Assembly (NCBI GenBank): GCA_018780645.1
Contig: JADMJJ010000021.1
Location: 1 to 64,000, forward strand
Direction: 5' to 3'
DNA: 64,000 nucleotides
From: Burkholderiaceae bacterium
GTDB lineage: Bacteria > Pseudomonadota > Gammaproteobacteria > Burkholderiales > Burkholderiaceae_C
Shown here in pieces: positions 51,996 through 61,666 of this stretch. Below the pieces are notes generated by a model. That model did no database searches. It was not told the origin of the DNA and saw only the letters and a list, made by a program, of their open reading frames with translations. The number at the start of each line of letters is the position of its first letter. Position 1 is the stretch's first letter. The translations under genes and the position numbers were made by a program.

Positions 51996-54900
51996 ATGAA
52001 TGCCTCCACCGACGCATTGCGCCGCGAAACCATAGACACGGTGCTGGCCCTGGCCAGCGGCCGCCTGAGCGCCGAGCAGCGACCGCTGCTCGACAGCTTT
52101 GCCCGCGAGTATTTCCGCCAGGTGGATGCGGACGATCTGGCCGAGCGCTCGCCCGAGGATCTTTGCGGCGCGCTGCTGTCGCACTGGCAGTTCGGCGCAC
52201 AGCGTATGCCGGGCCGCCCCAAGGTGCGGGTGCTGAGCCCGAGCATCGCCGAGCATGGCTGGGCCTCGCGCCATTCGGTGCTGGAGATCGTCAATGACGA
52301 CATGCCCTTTCTCGTCGATTCGACGACCACCGAGATCAACCGCCAGGGCCTCACGCTGCACCTGATCGTGCACCCGATCTTTGCGGTGCAGCGCGATGCG
52401 GCCGGCGGGCTGACCGCTCTGCATTCGCCCGGCGAGGCGCCCGAGGCCCCGCGCGAATCGTGGATGCATATCGAGATCGACCGCATGGTGGACCCGCAGC
52501 AGGGCGCCGAGCTGGTGGCCGGCATCGAGCGTGTGCTCGGCGATGTGCGGGCGACCGTCGAGGACTGGCGCCCCATGGTGGCGCGGCTGCGCGAGGCCAC
52601 GGCCGAACTGGACGCGGCGCCGTCCGGTCTGCCGGCCGAGCAGGTGGCCGAGAGCCGTGCCTTTCTGCACTGGCTCGCAGATGACCATCTGACCCTGCTG
52701 GGCTATCGCCAGCATGAGCTGGTGAATGTCGATGGCGCGGATGCGCTGAAGCTGGTGCCGGGCAGCGGCCTGGGCGTGCTACGCGAGACCGAGGCGGAGA
52801 AGGCCGCCGGCAGCATCTCGGTGCTGCCACCCAATGCGCGCGAGATGGCGCGCTCGCCGAGCCCGCTGCTGGTTGTCACCAAGGCCAATACCCGCTCCAC
52901 CGTGCACCGGCCGGGCTATACCGATTACGTGGGCGTGAAGCGCTACAACGCCCAGGGCGAGGTGATTGGCGAGCATCGCTTCCTGGGCCTGTTCACCTCC
53001 ACCGCCTACAGCGCCCGCGTGGCGGAGACGCCGCTGCTGCGCGGCAAGGTCGGCGCCATCGCCGAGCGCGCCGGCCTGCCGCCGGGCGGCCATCTGGCCA
53101 AGGCGCTGGCCCACATCCTCGAGACCTATCCGCGCGACGAGCTGTTCCAGATTTCGGATGACGAGCTCTACCAGACGGCCTTCGGCATCCTCGCGCTGGG
53201 CGACCGCCAGCGCCTGCGTCTGTTCCTGCGCCGCGACCCGTTCGACCGCTTTGTCTCCTGCCTGCTCTATGTGCCGCGCGAGGCCTATGCGACCGATCTG
53301 CGCATCAAGTGCCAGCGCATCCTGATGGAGGCCTTTGCCGGCACCGGTGCCGACTTTGATGTGCTGCTGGGCGACACCGTGCTGGCGCGCATCCATTTCA
53401 CCGTGCGCACCACGCCGGGCCAGGTGCCGGCCTTCGACCGCAAGGAGCTGGAGGCCAAGCTGGCCGCCGCTGCGCGCCGCTGGCCAGATCTCTTGCGCGA
53501 CGCCTTGATCGAGGCCGAGGGCGAGGCCCGCGGCATTGCGCTGTACAAGGGCTGGAGCGCGGCCTTTCCGCCGGAGTATCGGGAGCGGGTGACGGCCCGT
53601 GCCGCCGTGCCCGATCTGCGGCGCATCGCCGCGCTGTCGGCCGAGGCGCCGCTGGCCCTGGCCCTGTACCGGCCGCTGGGCGCCGGCCCGAATGCGCTGG
53701 GCTTCAAGGTGTATCGCCTGGGCGAGCCCATCGTGCTGTCCGACAGCCTGCCGATGCTGGAGCATATGGGTGTGCGGGTGCTCGGCGAGCAGAACTACCG
53801 GCTGCAGGCCGATGGCGCGGCGATCTCGCTGCATGACTTCGAGCTGCTGGCCCCGGCCGCCGAGGAGATCGACCCCGACAAGCTGGCCCGCCTGTTCGAG
53901 GACAGCTTTGCGCGCGTGTTCCGCGGCGAGGTCGAGAACGACGACTTCAACCGCCTGGTGCTGCGCGCCGGTCTGGCCGCCGACGAGATCGTCGTGCTGC
54001 GCGCCTATGCCAAGTACCTGAAGCAGATCGGCTTTGCGCTGTCGCAGGGGGCGATAGAAAGCACCCTGACCACCCACCCGCGCATCGCGCGCATGCTGGT
54101 GACCCTGTTCAAGCTGCGCTTCGACCCGAGCGCCCATGACGAGCAGGGTGCGCAATCGCAGGTCAATGCGATCGAGCAGGCGCTGGACCGCGTCAGCAAT
54201 CTGTCCGAGGACCGGGTGCTGCGCCAGCTGCTGGCCCTGATTCAGGCCACGCTGCGCACCAATTTCTGGCGCACCGGCGTCGGCCACACGGGTGCCGCCG
54301 GCCCGCGCCGCAGCTATCTGAGCTTCAAGCTCGACTCGTCCAAGGTGCCGGGCCTGCCCGAGCCCAAGCCGCTGTACGAGATATTCGTTTACTCGCCGCG
54401 CTTCGAGGGCATCCATCTGCGCGGCGGCAAGGTCGCCCGCGGCGGCCTGCGCTGGTCCGACCGTCCGGAAGACTTCCGCACCGAGGTGCTGGGCCTGGTG
54501 AAGGCGCAGATGGTCAAGAACACCGTCATCGTGCCGGTGGGCTCCAAGGGCGGCTTCGTGCTGAAGAAGGCCCCGCCGGCCAGCGACCGCGAGGCCTATA
54601 TGAAGGAGGGCATCGCCTGCTACCAGGACTATCTGCGCGGCCTGCTGGACCTGACCGACAACCTCGCCGGCACGGCCCTGGTGCCGCCGCCGCAGGTGGT
54701 GCGCATCGATGGCGATGACCCCTATCTGGTGGTGGCGGCCGACAAGGGCACGGCCACCTTCTCCGACTACGCCAACGCCGTCAGCAAGGAATACGGCCAC
54801 TGGCTGGGCGACGCCTTCGCCTCGGGCGGCAGCGTCGGCTACGACCACAAGGCGATGGGCATCACCGCGCGCGGCGCCTGGGAGAGCGTCAAACGCTTCT

Positions 54901-56804
54901 TCCGCGAGCAGGGCCGCGACATCCAGAGCAGCGAGTTCACTGTAGTGGGCGTCGGCGATATGTCGGGCGATGTGTTCGGCAACGGCATGCTGCTGTCCAG
55001 GCATATCCGCCTGGTCGCGGCCTTCGATCACCGCCATATCTTCATCGACCCGACGCCGGACGCAGCCGCCTCGTTCGCCGAGCGCGAGCGCCTGTTCAAG
55101 CTGCCGCGCTCGTCCTGGGCCGACTATCAGCAGGAGCTGATCTCGGCCGGTGGCGGCGTCTGGGCCCGCTCGGAGAAGTCGATCCCGATCTCGCCCCAGG
55201 CCCGTGCGGCCCTGGGCATCGAGGCCGAGCGGTTGACGCCGATCGAGCTGCTCAGCGCCATACTGAAGGCGCCGGTGGACCTGCTCTACAACGGCGGCAT
55301 CGGCACCTACGTCAAGGCCAGCAGCGAAAGCCATGCCGAGGTCGGCGACCGCGCCAACGACGCCTTGCGCATCAATGGCCGCGAGCTGCGCTGCCGCGTC
55401 GTCGGCGAGGGCGGCAATCTGGGCTTCACGCAGCGCGGCCGCATCGAGGCGGCCCAGTGCGGCGTCAGCATCAACACGGATGCGATCGACAACTCGGCCG
55501 GCGTGGACACCTCGGACCACGAGGTCAATATCAAGATCCTCTTGGGCCTGGCCATGGCCGATGGCGAGATGACCGAGAAGCAGCGCAACACCGTGCTGGC
55601 GCAGATGACCGATGACGTGGCCGCCCTGGTGCTGCGCGACAATTACTTCCAGGCCCAGGCGCTGTCGGTGACCGGCCGATTGGGGCCGCAGCTGCTGGAC
55701 CAGGAGGCGCGCTTCATGCGCTATCTGGAGAAGGCCGGCAAGCTGAACCGCGCGATCGAATTCCTGCCCACCGATGAAGAGATCGCCGAGCGCAGCGCCC
55801 GTGGTGCTGGCCTGGCACGGCCCGAACGTGCCGTGCTGCTGGCCTACTGCAAGATGTGGCTGTTCGACGAGATTCTCAACTCGGACCTGCCCGAGGACGG
55901 CTGGATAGGCACGGCCCTGGCCCGCTACTTCCCGGCCCAGCTGCGCGACAGTTTTGGTGCCTACATCCCGCGCCATCCGCTGAAGCGCGAGATCGTCGCC
56001 ACACACGTGCTCAACAGCATGGTCAACCGCGTCGGCTCGACCTTCATTCACCGCCTGGCCGACATGACCGGCGCCAAGCCCGCGCAGGTGGTGCGCGCCT
56101 ATCTGTGCACCCGCGAGGTGATGGGCCATGTGGCGCTGTGGCAGCAGGTCGAGGCCCTGGACAACAAAGTGCCCGACGGCGTTCAGGCCGAGATGCTGAT
56201 CGAAGAGGGCTGGCTCACCGCCCGTGCCACCACCTGGTTCCTGCGCTCGCGCCGCCTGGCCGAGCCGGTGGAGACGACGATTGCCCGCTTCACGCCGGCC
56301 GTGGCGGCGCTGCGCGATCGTCTGGCTGCCGAGTCGGCCCAGTCCACTCAGGCCCTGGCCTGGGTCGCTGCGGGTGTGCCCGCCGACCTGGCCCAGCGTG
56401 TGGCCAGCGCCGATGGCCTGTATGCCGCGCTGGACATCGCCGAAGTGGCCGAGAGCACGCAACGCGACGTCGGCGAGGTCTGCGATGTGCACACCGGCAT
56501 CGCCACCAGGCTGGGCCTGTCACGCCTGCGCCAGCAGATCGACAGCCTGCCCACCGGCAGCTACTGGCAAAGCCTGGCCAAGTCTGCCCTGGGCGACGAC
56601 CTGGCCAGCCTGCAGCGCGCCATCACCCAGGAGGTGCTGACCGGTGATGCCGGCAGCCCGGTGCAGATGCTGGCTGCCTGGGAAGGGCGCAACACGATTG
56701 CGCTGGAGCGGGCACAGCGGCTGCTGGCCGAATACGAGGACGCCAAGAGCGCTGACCTGGCGATGCTCTCCGTCGCCTTGAGGGAGCTGAGGAATCTGGC
56801 GTGA
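51996..56804 (+). CDS. gdhB: NAD-specific glutamate dehydrogenase, large type
   Basis: A 1602-residue enzyme of the 180-kDa NAD-GDH class, which deaminates glutamate to 2-oxoglutarate and ammonia, mainly for catabolism. The N-terminal 600 residues are ACT-like regulatory modules (MPFLVDSTTTEINRQGL; HLTLLGYRQHEL). The catalytic core has KVARGGLRWSDRPEDFRTEV and PVGSKGGFVLKK with probable catalytic Lys851, and an NAD-binding part with VVGEGGNLGFTQRGRIE. Allosteric control, as known for Pseudomonas and Caulobacter homologues, is likely. The ATG at 51996 has AAGGA 8 bases upstream. The stop overlaps the GTG start of the Lon-like gene (GTGA). Confidence 0.95.
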   Translation: MNASTDALRRETIDTVLALASGRLSAEQRPLLDSFAREYFRQVDADDLAERSPEDLCGALLSHWQFGAQRMPGRPKVRVLSPSIAEHGWASRHSVLEIVNDDMPFLVDSTTTEINRQGLTLHLIVHPIFAVQRDAAGGLTALHSPGEAPEAPRESWMHIEIDRMVDPQQGAELVAGIERVLGDVRATVEDWRPMVARLREATAELDAAPSGLPAEQVAESRAFLHWLADDHLTLLGYRQHELVNVDGADALKLVPGSGLGVLRETEAEKAAGSISVLPPNAREMARSPSPLLVVTKANTRSTVHRPGYTDYVGVKRYNAQGEVIGEHRFLGLFTSTAYSARVAETPLLRGKVGAIAERAGLPPGGHLAKALAHILETYPRDELFQISDDELYQTAFGILALGDRQRLRLFLRRDPFDRFVSCLLYVPREAYATDLRIKCQRILMEAFAGTGADFDVLLGDTVLARIHFTVRTTPGQVPAFDRKELEAKLAAAARRWPDLLRDALIEAEGEARGIALYKGWSAAFPPEYRERVTARAAVPDLRRIAALSAEAPLALALYRPLGAGPNALGFKVYRLGEPIVLSDSLPMLEHMGVRVLGEQNYRLQADGAAISLHDFELLAPAAEEIDPDKLARLFEDSFARVFRGEVENDDFNRLVLRAGLAADEIVVLRAYAKYLKQIGFALSQGAIESTLTTHPRIARMLVTLFKLRFDPSAHDEQGAQSQVNAIEQALDRVSNLSEDRVLRQLLALIQATLRTNFWRTGVGHTGAAGPRRSYLSFKLDSSKVPGLPEPKPLYEIFVYSPRFEGIHLRGGKVARGGLRWSDRPEDFRTEVLGLVKAQMVKNTVIVPVGSKGGFVLKKAPPASDREAYMKEGIACYQDYLRGLLDLTDNLAGTALVPPPQVVRIDGDDPYLVVAADKGTATFSDYANAVSKEYGHWLGDAFASGGSVGYDHKAMGITARGAWESVKRFFREQGRDIQSSEFTVVGVGDMSGDVFGNGMLLSRHIRLVAAFDHRHIFIDPTPDAAASFAERERLFKLPRSSWADYQQELISAGGGVWARSEKSIPISPQARAALGIEAERLTPIELLSAILKAPVDLLYNGGIGTYVKASSESHAEVGDRANDALRINGRELRCRVVGEGGNLGFTQRGRIEAAQCGVSINTDAIDNSAGVDTSDHEVNIKILLGLAMADGEMTEKQRNTVLAQMTDDVAALVLRDNYFQAQALSVTGRLGPQLLDQEARFMRYLEKAGKLNRAIEFLPTDEEIAERSARGAGLARPERAVLLAYCKMWLFDEILNSDLPEDGWIGTALARYFPAQLRDSFGAYIPRHPLKREIVATHVLNSMVNRVGSTFIHRLADMTGAKPAQVVRAYLCTREVMGHVALWQQVEALDNKVPDGVQAEMLIEEGWLTARATTWFLRSRRLAEPVETTIARFTPAVAALRDRLAAESAQSTQALAWVAAGVPADLAQRVASADGLYAALDIAEVAESTQRDVGEVCDVHTGIATRLGLSRLRQQIDSLPTGSYWQSLAKSALGDDLASLQRAITQEVLTGDAGSPVQMLAAWEGRNTIALERAQRLLAEYEDAKSADLAMLSVALRELRNLA

Positions 56805-59287
56805 GCATCAGCGAGGTGGCGCCGGCCGACTTGCGGCTCAGCATTGATCCTGCCGGTCTCGGTTTTGCCGACACATCGGAGCTGACCGAGCTGCCCCTGC
56901 CCTGGATAGGACAGTCCCGCGCCGAGCAGGCGGCACGCTTCGGCCTGCGCATGGGTCAGGCGGACTACAACCTGTTCGTGTTGGGCGAGGTGGGCTGCGG
57001 CCGCACCACCTTGATGCGGCAGATGTTGGTCGGCGAGGCGGCCCTGCGTGCCGTGCCGCCGGACCTGTGCTACCTGCACAACTTCGAGGTGCCCGAGCAC
57101 CCGCGAGCGCTGCGCCTGCCCGCCGGCGAGGGCCGGCTGCTGCGTCAGCTGATGGCCGAGTTCGTCAAGACGCTGCTGAGCGAGCTGCCCAAGCGCCTGC
57201 AGGCCCAGGACATGGCGGCCGAGAGCGAGCGCGTCACGGCTGCCCAGAAGGCCGAGGAGGACAGCGCCTATGCCGAGCTGAGCGCCTTTGCCGAGGCACG
57301 CAACTTCGGCCTGCTGCGTGAACAGGGGCGCATGGTCTTCACGCAGCGCGACGCCAAGGGTGAGCCGCTGACCGCCGGCACCGCCCTGACCCTGAGCCAT
57401 GAGCAGCGCACCGCGCTGGAGGCCGCCGAGGAGGCTCTGCGTGGCGAGATCAGCCGCTTTCTGGAGAAGACCCGGGCCAGCGAGCTGGTGATGAAGGAGG
57501 CGCTGACCACTCAGCGCCGGCGTGTGATCAAGCCGCTGCTGGAACACCAGCTGCAGGAGATACGCAACCAGTTGCGCAAGCAGATCAAGGATTCGGTCAA
57601 GCTGGGCCAGTACCTGGACCAGGCCCGGGACGATGTGCTGGATCATCTGGAGCTGTTCCAGCCCGGCGCCGAGGCCGGTGCTGACACCGAGGTCGATGTC
57701 GAGACGCGCATCGAGGCGCTGGATGCGCTGTGCTCCCGCCTCGGTGTGAATGTGGTGGTAGACAACCACGGCATGCAGGGTGCGCCGGTGATCACCGACG
57801 ACAACCCGCTGTTCCGCTCGCTGTTCGGCAGCATCGAGTACGCCTCCGAGAACGACGTGCTGGTGACCGACCATTCGCGCATCCGCGCCGGCAGCCTGCT
57901 CAGGGCCCATGGTGGCTTTCTGATGCTGCATCTGCGCGATCTGCTGGCCGACGAGCAGGTCTGGGAGAAGCTGCGCCGCTTTCTGCGCAGCGGCCGGCTG
58001 CAGATCGAGGAACCGGGCATGGTCTATGCGCCGATTGCCGCGGTGTCGCTGCAGCCCGAGCCGCTGGATGTCGAGGTCAAGATCGTACTGATCGCCTCGG
58101 TCGAGGAGTACTACGTCGTGCAGGAGGGGGACCCCGAGTTCGCGCGGCGCTTTCGCTGCAAGGTGGACTTTGCCGAAAGCTTCTCGGTCACCCCCGAGTC
58201 GCACCGGGCCACGGCCGTGTTCGTGGCCCACACCTGCCGGCGCCTGGGCCTGGCGCATTTTTCGGCCGGCGCGGTGGCTGCGCTGATCGCGACCACGCAC
58301 CGAGAGGCGGAGGATCAGACACGCCAGAGTGCCATCTTCGCCCATGCCGAGGCGCTGGTGATGGAGGCCGCGGCGATGGCGCGCGGACGCGGCGCCTTGC
58401 TGGTGGAGGCCGGCGACGTGCAGGACGCCATCGAGGCACGCAGGCACCGCCACGACTACCCCGAGCAGCGCCTGCAGGAGTCCATCGTAGACGGGGAGCG
58501 TCTGCTCGAAGTCAGTGGCATGCGCGTCGGCCAGGTCAACGGCCTGACCGTGGTCAGCCTCGGCGACTACGAGTTCGGATTTCCGGTGCGCGTCACCGCC
58601 CGCACCCATGCCGGCAACGAAGGCTTGCTGAACATCGAGCGCGAGGTCAAGCTCTCGGGCCCCATCCACGACAAGGGCGTGCTGATACTGCAAAGCTATC
58701 TGTCGGCGCTGTTCGCCCATATCGCGCCGCTGGCCCTGAATGCCTCGGTGGTGTTCGAGCAGGAGTACAACGGCGTCGAGGGCGACTCGGCCTCCTGCGC
58801 CGAGTTCTATGTGCTGCTGTCGCGGCTATCGGGTCTGCCGCTGCGCCAGGGCATTGCCGTCACCGGTGCGGTCAATCAGCAGGGCGAGATGCTGCCGGTG
58901 GGCGGCATCAACGAGAAGGTCGAGGGCTATTTCCGCAGCTGCGAACTGCTGGGCCTGGATGGTGGCCAGGGCGTGCTGATTCCGCAGCGCAACCGCCGTC
59001 ACCTGATGCTGGCGCCGCGGGTGGTCGAGGCGGCGGCCCAGGGACGCTTCCACATCTACACCGCCGACTCCGCCGCCGACGGCATGGAGTTGCTCACCGG
59101 CCTGCCTTTCGGCGAGTTGCAGGGCCGGGCCTATCCGGCCGACAGCGTGCTGGGCCGCGCGCAAAAGACGCTGCAGGACTACCGACGCGCCTGCGAGGCG
59201 TCGGGGAGCCCAGGAGCCGCTCAGCGGCGCACCCGCTGGCTGCAGACGCCGGCGCCGGCGCCGGCCGAGCCGCGGCGGCGCGGCTGA
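56801..59287 (+). CDS. Lon-family (LonC/LonB-like) S16 protease
   Basis: An 828-residue protein. An AAA-like region starts with the Walker A-like VLGEVGCGRTTLMRQM, where Arg replaces the nucleotide-binding Lys, then a long inserted helical region (about residues 125-300), a lid part with EARRHRHDYPEQRLQESI and a C-terminal S16 protease domain. The Ser-Lys dyad is present: Ser663 in EGDSASCAEF and Lys706 in GGINEKVEGYF. No N-terminal substrate-binding LAN domain of E. coli Lon is present. In the related LonC group the ATPase has lost activity, so ATP independence is possible here. The GTG start overlaps the gdhB stop, implying coupled translation with glutamate dehydrogenase. Confidence 0.87.
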   Translation: MSISEVAPADLRLSIDPAGLGFADTSELTELPLPWIGQSRAEQAARFGLRMGQADYNLFVLGEVGCGRTTLMRQMLVGEAALRAVPPDLCYLHNFEVPEHPRALRLPAGEGRLLRQLMAEFVKTLLSELPKRLQAQDMAAESERVTAAQKAEEDSAYAELSAFAEARNFGLLREQGRMVFTQRDAKGEPLTAGTALTLSHEQRTALEAAEEALRGEISRFLEKTRASELVMKEALTTQRRRVIKPLLEHQLQEIRNQLRKQIKDSVKLGQYLDQARDDVLDHLELFQPGAEAGADTEVDVETRIEALDALCSRLGVNVVVDNHGMQGAPVITDDNPLFRSLFGSIEYASENDVLVTDHSRIRAGSLLRAHGGFLMLHLRDLLADEQVWEKLRRFLRSGRLQIEEPGMVYAPIAAVSLQPEPLDVEVKIVLIASVEEYYVVQEGDPEFARRFRCKVDFAESFSVTPESHRATAVFVAHTCRRLGLAHFSAGAVAALIATTHREAEDQTRQSAIFAHAEALVMEAAAMARGRGALLVEAGDVQDAIEARRHRHDYPEQRLQESIVDGERLLEVSGMRVGQVNGLTVVSLGDYEFGFPVRVTARTHAGNEGLLNIEREVKLSGPIHDKGVLILQSYLSALFAHIAPLALNASVVFEQEYNGVEGDSASCAEFYVLLSRLSGLPLRQGIAVTGAVNQQGEMLPVGGINEKVEGYFRSCELLGLDGGQGVLIPQRNRRHLMLAPRVVEAAAQGRFHIYTADSAADGMELLTGLPFGELQGRAYPADSVLGRAQKTLQDYRRACEASGSPGAAQRRTRWLQTPAPAPAEPRRRG

Positions 59288-59367
59288 GGCGGGCCCCACC
59301 CGGCGCGGCCACAGGCGCGATACTGGCCCCCATCTCACCCCTCGTCCCGCCCCACGCCGCTGCCACC

Positions 59368-60336
59368 ATGCATGTCGCCTTCCTGCAGATCGAGCCCACC
59401 ACGCGCTGCAACTACAGCTGCGGCTTCTGTGCGGGCCGCCACCTGCCCCAGGGCGACTTGGCGGCCGAGCATCTGGCACGGCTGCTGGAGGGCATCACCG
59501 GGCTGGAGCATGTGGAGTTGCAGGGCGAGGGTGAGCCGCTGCTGCACGAGGGCTTCTTCGAGCTGATCGGTCTGTTGCGGCAGCGCTTCCCCAAGGTTGG
59601 CATTTCCACCATCACCAACGGCAGCCTGTTCACCGATGCCAATATCGAGCGCCTGCTCGACCATGGCCTGACCCGCATCAATGTCAGCATGGAGACGGCC
59701 GACGCCGAGCGCTTTCGCGCCATCCGTGGCGGCAAGTTCGAGCGCGTCGAGCGCGGCATCGCGGCCTTCATGCAGCGCCGCGAGGCCCGCGGGCTGCGCC
59801 TGCCCGCCGTGGGCCTGGCGGTGACGGTGCTGCGCGACACGGCCACCGACGCCGTCGATACCGTGCTGCCCTTCTACCGCAGGCTCGGGCTCGACGGCGG
59901 GGTGACGATACAGCCGCTGCAGCGCATGCCGCAATACGTGCGCTTCTACAGCCGCAGCATGCGCGAGCAACTGCCTGGCCCCGAGCAGGCGCAGCGGCTC
60001 AACCAACGCGTCGCGGCCAGCCCCGACATGGCCGCTGCGCTGCGCGAGCGTGGCGCGCAGCCCGGTTTCTATGAGCGCCTGTATGGCAGCGCTGCGGGAC
60101 GCGCGGTATGCCCGTGGCTGGAGAGCGGGCTCTTCCTGGGCCATGACGGCGCCTTGACCTCCTGCTGCTTCATCAAGGACAGCCAGCACTTCGCCCTGGC
60201 CAAGGCCGGTGAGCCGCTGGCGGATGCAGAGCAGCGCCGCCGCCGGCTGGCTGATGAGCTGAGGCAGGGGCGCATCCCGCTGGCCTGCCAGGGTTGCCCG
60301 ACGGCCCACGGCGTGGCGGGTGCAGCCGTCAGATAG
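59368..60336 (+). CDS. Radical SAM protein with SPASM-type cysteines
   Basis: A 322-residue radical SAM enzyme. The cluster motif CNYSCGFC (Cys14, Cys18, Cys21) binds the [4Fe-4S] that cleaves SAM; LQGEGEPLLHEGF follows as the SAM-binding GGE-like element. The C-terminal region has CPW (Cys248), SCCF (Cys266-Cys267) and CQGC (Cys307, Cys310), typical of a SPASM or Twitch domain holding one or more auxiliary clusters. SPASM enzymes often mature peptides, but no precursor peptide is evident nearby. It lies 80 bases after the Lon-like gene on the same strand. Substrate unknown. Confidence 0.87.
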   Translation: MHVAFLQIEPTTRCNYSCGFCAGRHLPQGDLAAEHLARLLEGITGLEHVELQGEGEPLLHEGFFELIGLLRQRFPKVGISTITNGSLFTDANIERLLDHGLTRINVSMETADAERFRAIRGGKFERVERGIAAFMQRREARGLRLPAVGLAVTVLRDTATDAVDTVLPFYRRLGLDGGVTIQPLQRMPQYVRFYSRSMREQLPGPEQAQRLNQRVAASPDMAAALRERGAQPGFYERLYGSAAGRAVCPWLESGLFLGHDGALTSCCFIKDSQHFALAKAGEPLADAEQRRRRLADELRQGRIPLACQGCPTAHGVAGAAVR

Positions 60337-60343
60337 GACTGAC

Positions 60344-60368
60344 CTGCCGGGTGGCTATCACCCGGCAG
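60344..60368. terminator. Bidirectional hairpin between convergent genes
   Basis: CTGCCGGGTG (60344-60353) pairs with CACCCGGCAG (60359-60368) to give a perfect 10-bp stem with a 5-base loop, filling almost the whole gap between the radical SAM and hydrolase stop codons. There is no T-tract, but the placement supports a shared terminator. Confidence 0.55.
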
Positions 60369-60369
60369 T

Positions 60370-61617
60370 TCACCAGGCGCCGTACTTTGCGACTAGGCCG
60401 CGGAACAGCGCGTCCCGCTCGGCGCCCAGATGATTGCCGCTGGCATCGCCCGAGGCGTCCTTGCCGACGGCCAGGTGCACCAGCACCAGCTTCAGCCCCG
60501 GGTCCACCATGATGGCCTGGCCATGAATGCCCTGCAGCGCGAAGCGGCGCTGCGTGCCGGGCAGCAGCCAGGTCTGGAAGCCATAGCCGGCATAGCTGCT
60601 GCCGCGATACAGCATGCGCCCGGGGCGAAAGGCCTCGGGCTGACGGGCCGCGGCCGTCATGTCGAGCAGATGCTCGCGCGAGACCACGGCCCGGCCCGCC
60701 ACCTGGCCGTCGTTGGTCATCATCAGGCCCAGGCGGGCATAGTCATGCACGGTGGCATTGAAGCCGCCCTGGACCGACTCCATCTGATCGACCGGATTCA
60801 CGAGCCAGGTGGCCGGCGCCTGAGCACCCAGCGGCTGCCAGATCTTCTCGGCCACGTAGTCGCACAGTGACCGGTTGCCGACGACGGCGCGCAGCACCAG
60901 GCCCAGCACCTGGGTCTGGGCGCCACCATAGTTGAAGCGCTGGCCCTGCTCGTCGTCCCGTTCGGTGATCAGGCGGGCGGCCTGGGCAACGCCTTGGCGT
61001 CTGACGGCCGCATTGAAGCGGGCGCGGTCGTCCTGCGGCGAGTAGTCCTCGACATAGCGGGCGCCCGAGGCCATGCGCAGCAGATTCACGAGGCGGGTCT
61101 GTCCGTAGAGACTGTCCTTCAGCGCCGGCACATAGCGCTCGGCGGTGTCTTCGAACGAGTCGATCAGTCCGTCTTCCTGCGCCTTCATCAACGCCAGGGC
61201 CGTCACCGTCTTGGCCATCGAGTTGGACAGCATGCGCATGCTGGCATCGCGCCCGTAGTTGTAGCGCTCGGCGACGATCTCACCGTCCTTCAGCACCAGC
61301 ACGGCGGTGGCACGCTGGCGTTGCATATAGTCGTCCAGGGTCAGCGTGAGGCCGCGGAAGCGGTAGCTGAATTCGGTCTCGACGGTGGCCTTCTTCAACG
61401 CCACCGGCTGGGCCGACGGCGGCAGCGTGCAGTGGGGGGCCAGGGTGTCCATCGCGCTGAATGAGCCCACCAGATAGCGCTCCTGATAGGCCTGGGCCAG
61501 GCGCGGTGCCGCAGGATAGCCGGCGGCCTTGCCGAGCTGATCCTCGTCCGGGGCTGCGGCGTGGAGGGGCCCGCCCAGGCTGGTCAGCAAGGCGGAGAGC
61601 AAGGCCAAGAATCTCAT
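60370..61617 (-). CDS. Exported serine hydrolase, beta-lactamase/esterase (class C-like) family
   Basis: A 415-residue periplasmic protein: signal peptide MRFLALLSALLTSLGGPLHA, then a penicillin-binding-protein-like fold. The catalytic SxxK is Ser133-Met-Ala-Lys136 in SNSMAKTVTAL and the second element is YGG (in FNYGGAQTQ) at the YxN position. GIHGQAIMVDP is likely the third (HxG-type) motif. Such proteins include esterases, D-aminopeptidases and 6-aminohexanoate hydrolases as well as beta-lactamases; resistance is not implied. It is a single gene, facing the radical SAM gene. Confidence 0.88.
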   Translation of the reverse strand: MRFLALLSALLTSLGGPLHAAAPDEDQLGKAAGYPAAPRLAQAYQERYLVGSFSAMDTLAPHCTLPPSAQPVALKKATVETEFSYRFRGLTLTLDDYMQRQRATAVLVLKDGEIVAERYNYGRDASMRMLSNSMAKTVTALALMKAQEDGLIDSFEDTAERYVPALKDSLYGQTRLVNLLRMASGARYVEDYSPQDDRARFNAAVRRQGVAQAARLITERDDEQGQRFNYGGAQTQVLGLVLRAVVGNRSLCDYVAEKIWQPLGAQAPATWLVNPVDQMESVQGGFNATVHDYARLGLMMTNDGQVAGRAVVSREHLLDMTAAARQPEAFRPGRMLYRGSSYAGYGFQTWLLPGTQRRFALQGIHGQAIMVDPGLKLVLVHLAVGKDASGDASGNHLGAERDALFRGLVAKYGAW

Positions 61618-61666
61618 GGCCTCACTATGTCATGCCCATATTGCCCGGGCATGATCCTGCTGCCGC

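Noticed and set aside
52779-56492. Very long open frame (over 1200 codons) on the minus strand opposite gdhB
   Set aside because: It mirrors the codon bias of a clear glutamate dehydrogenase on the plus strand, has no recognisable domain, and such antisense frames are expected in high-GC genes.
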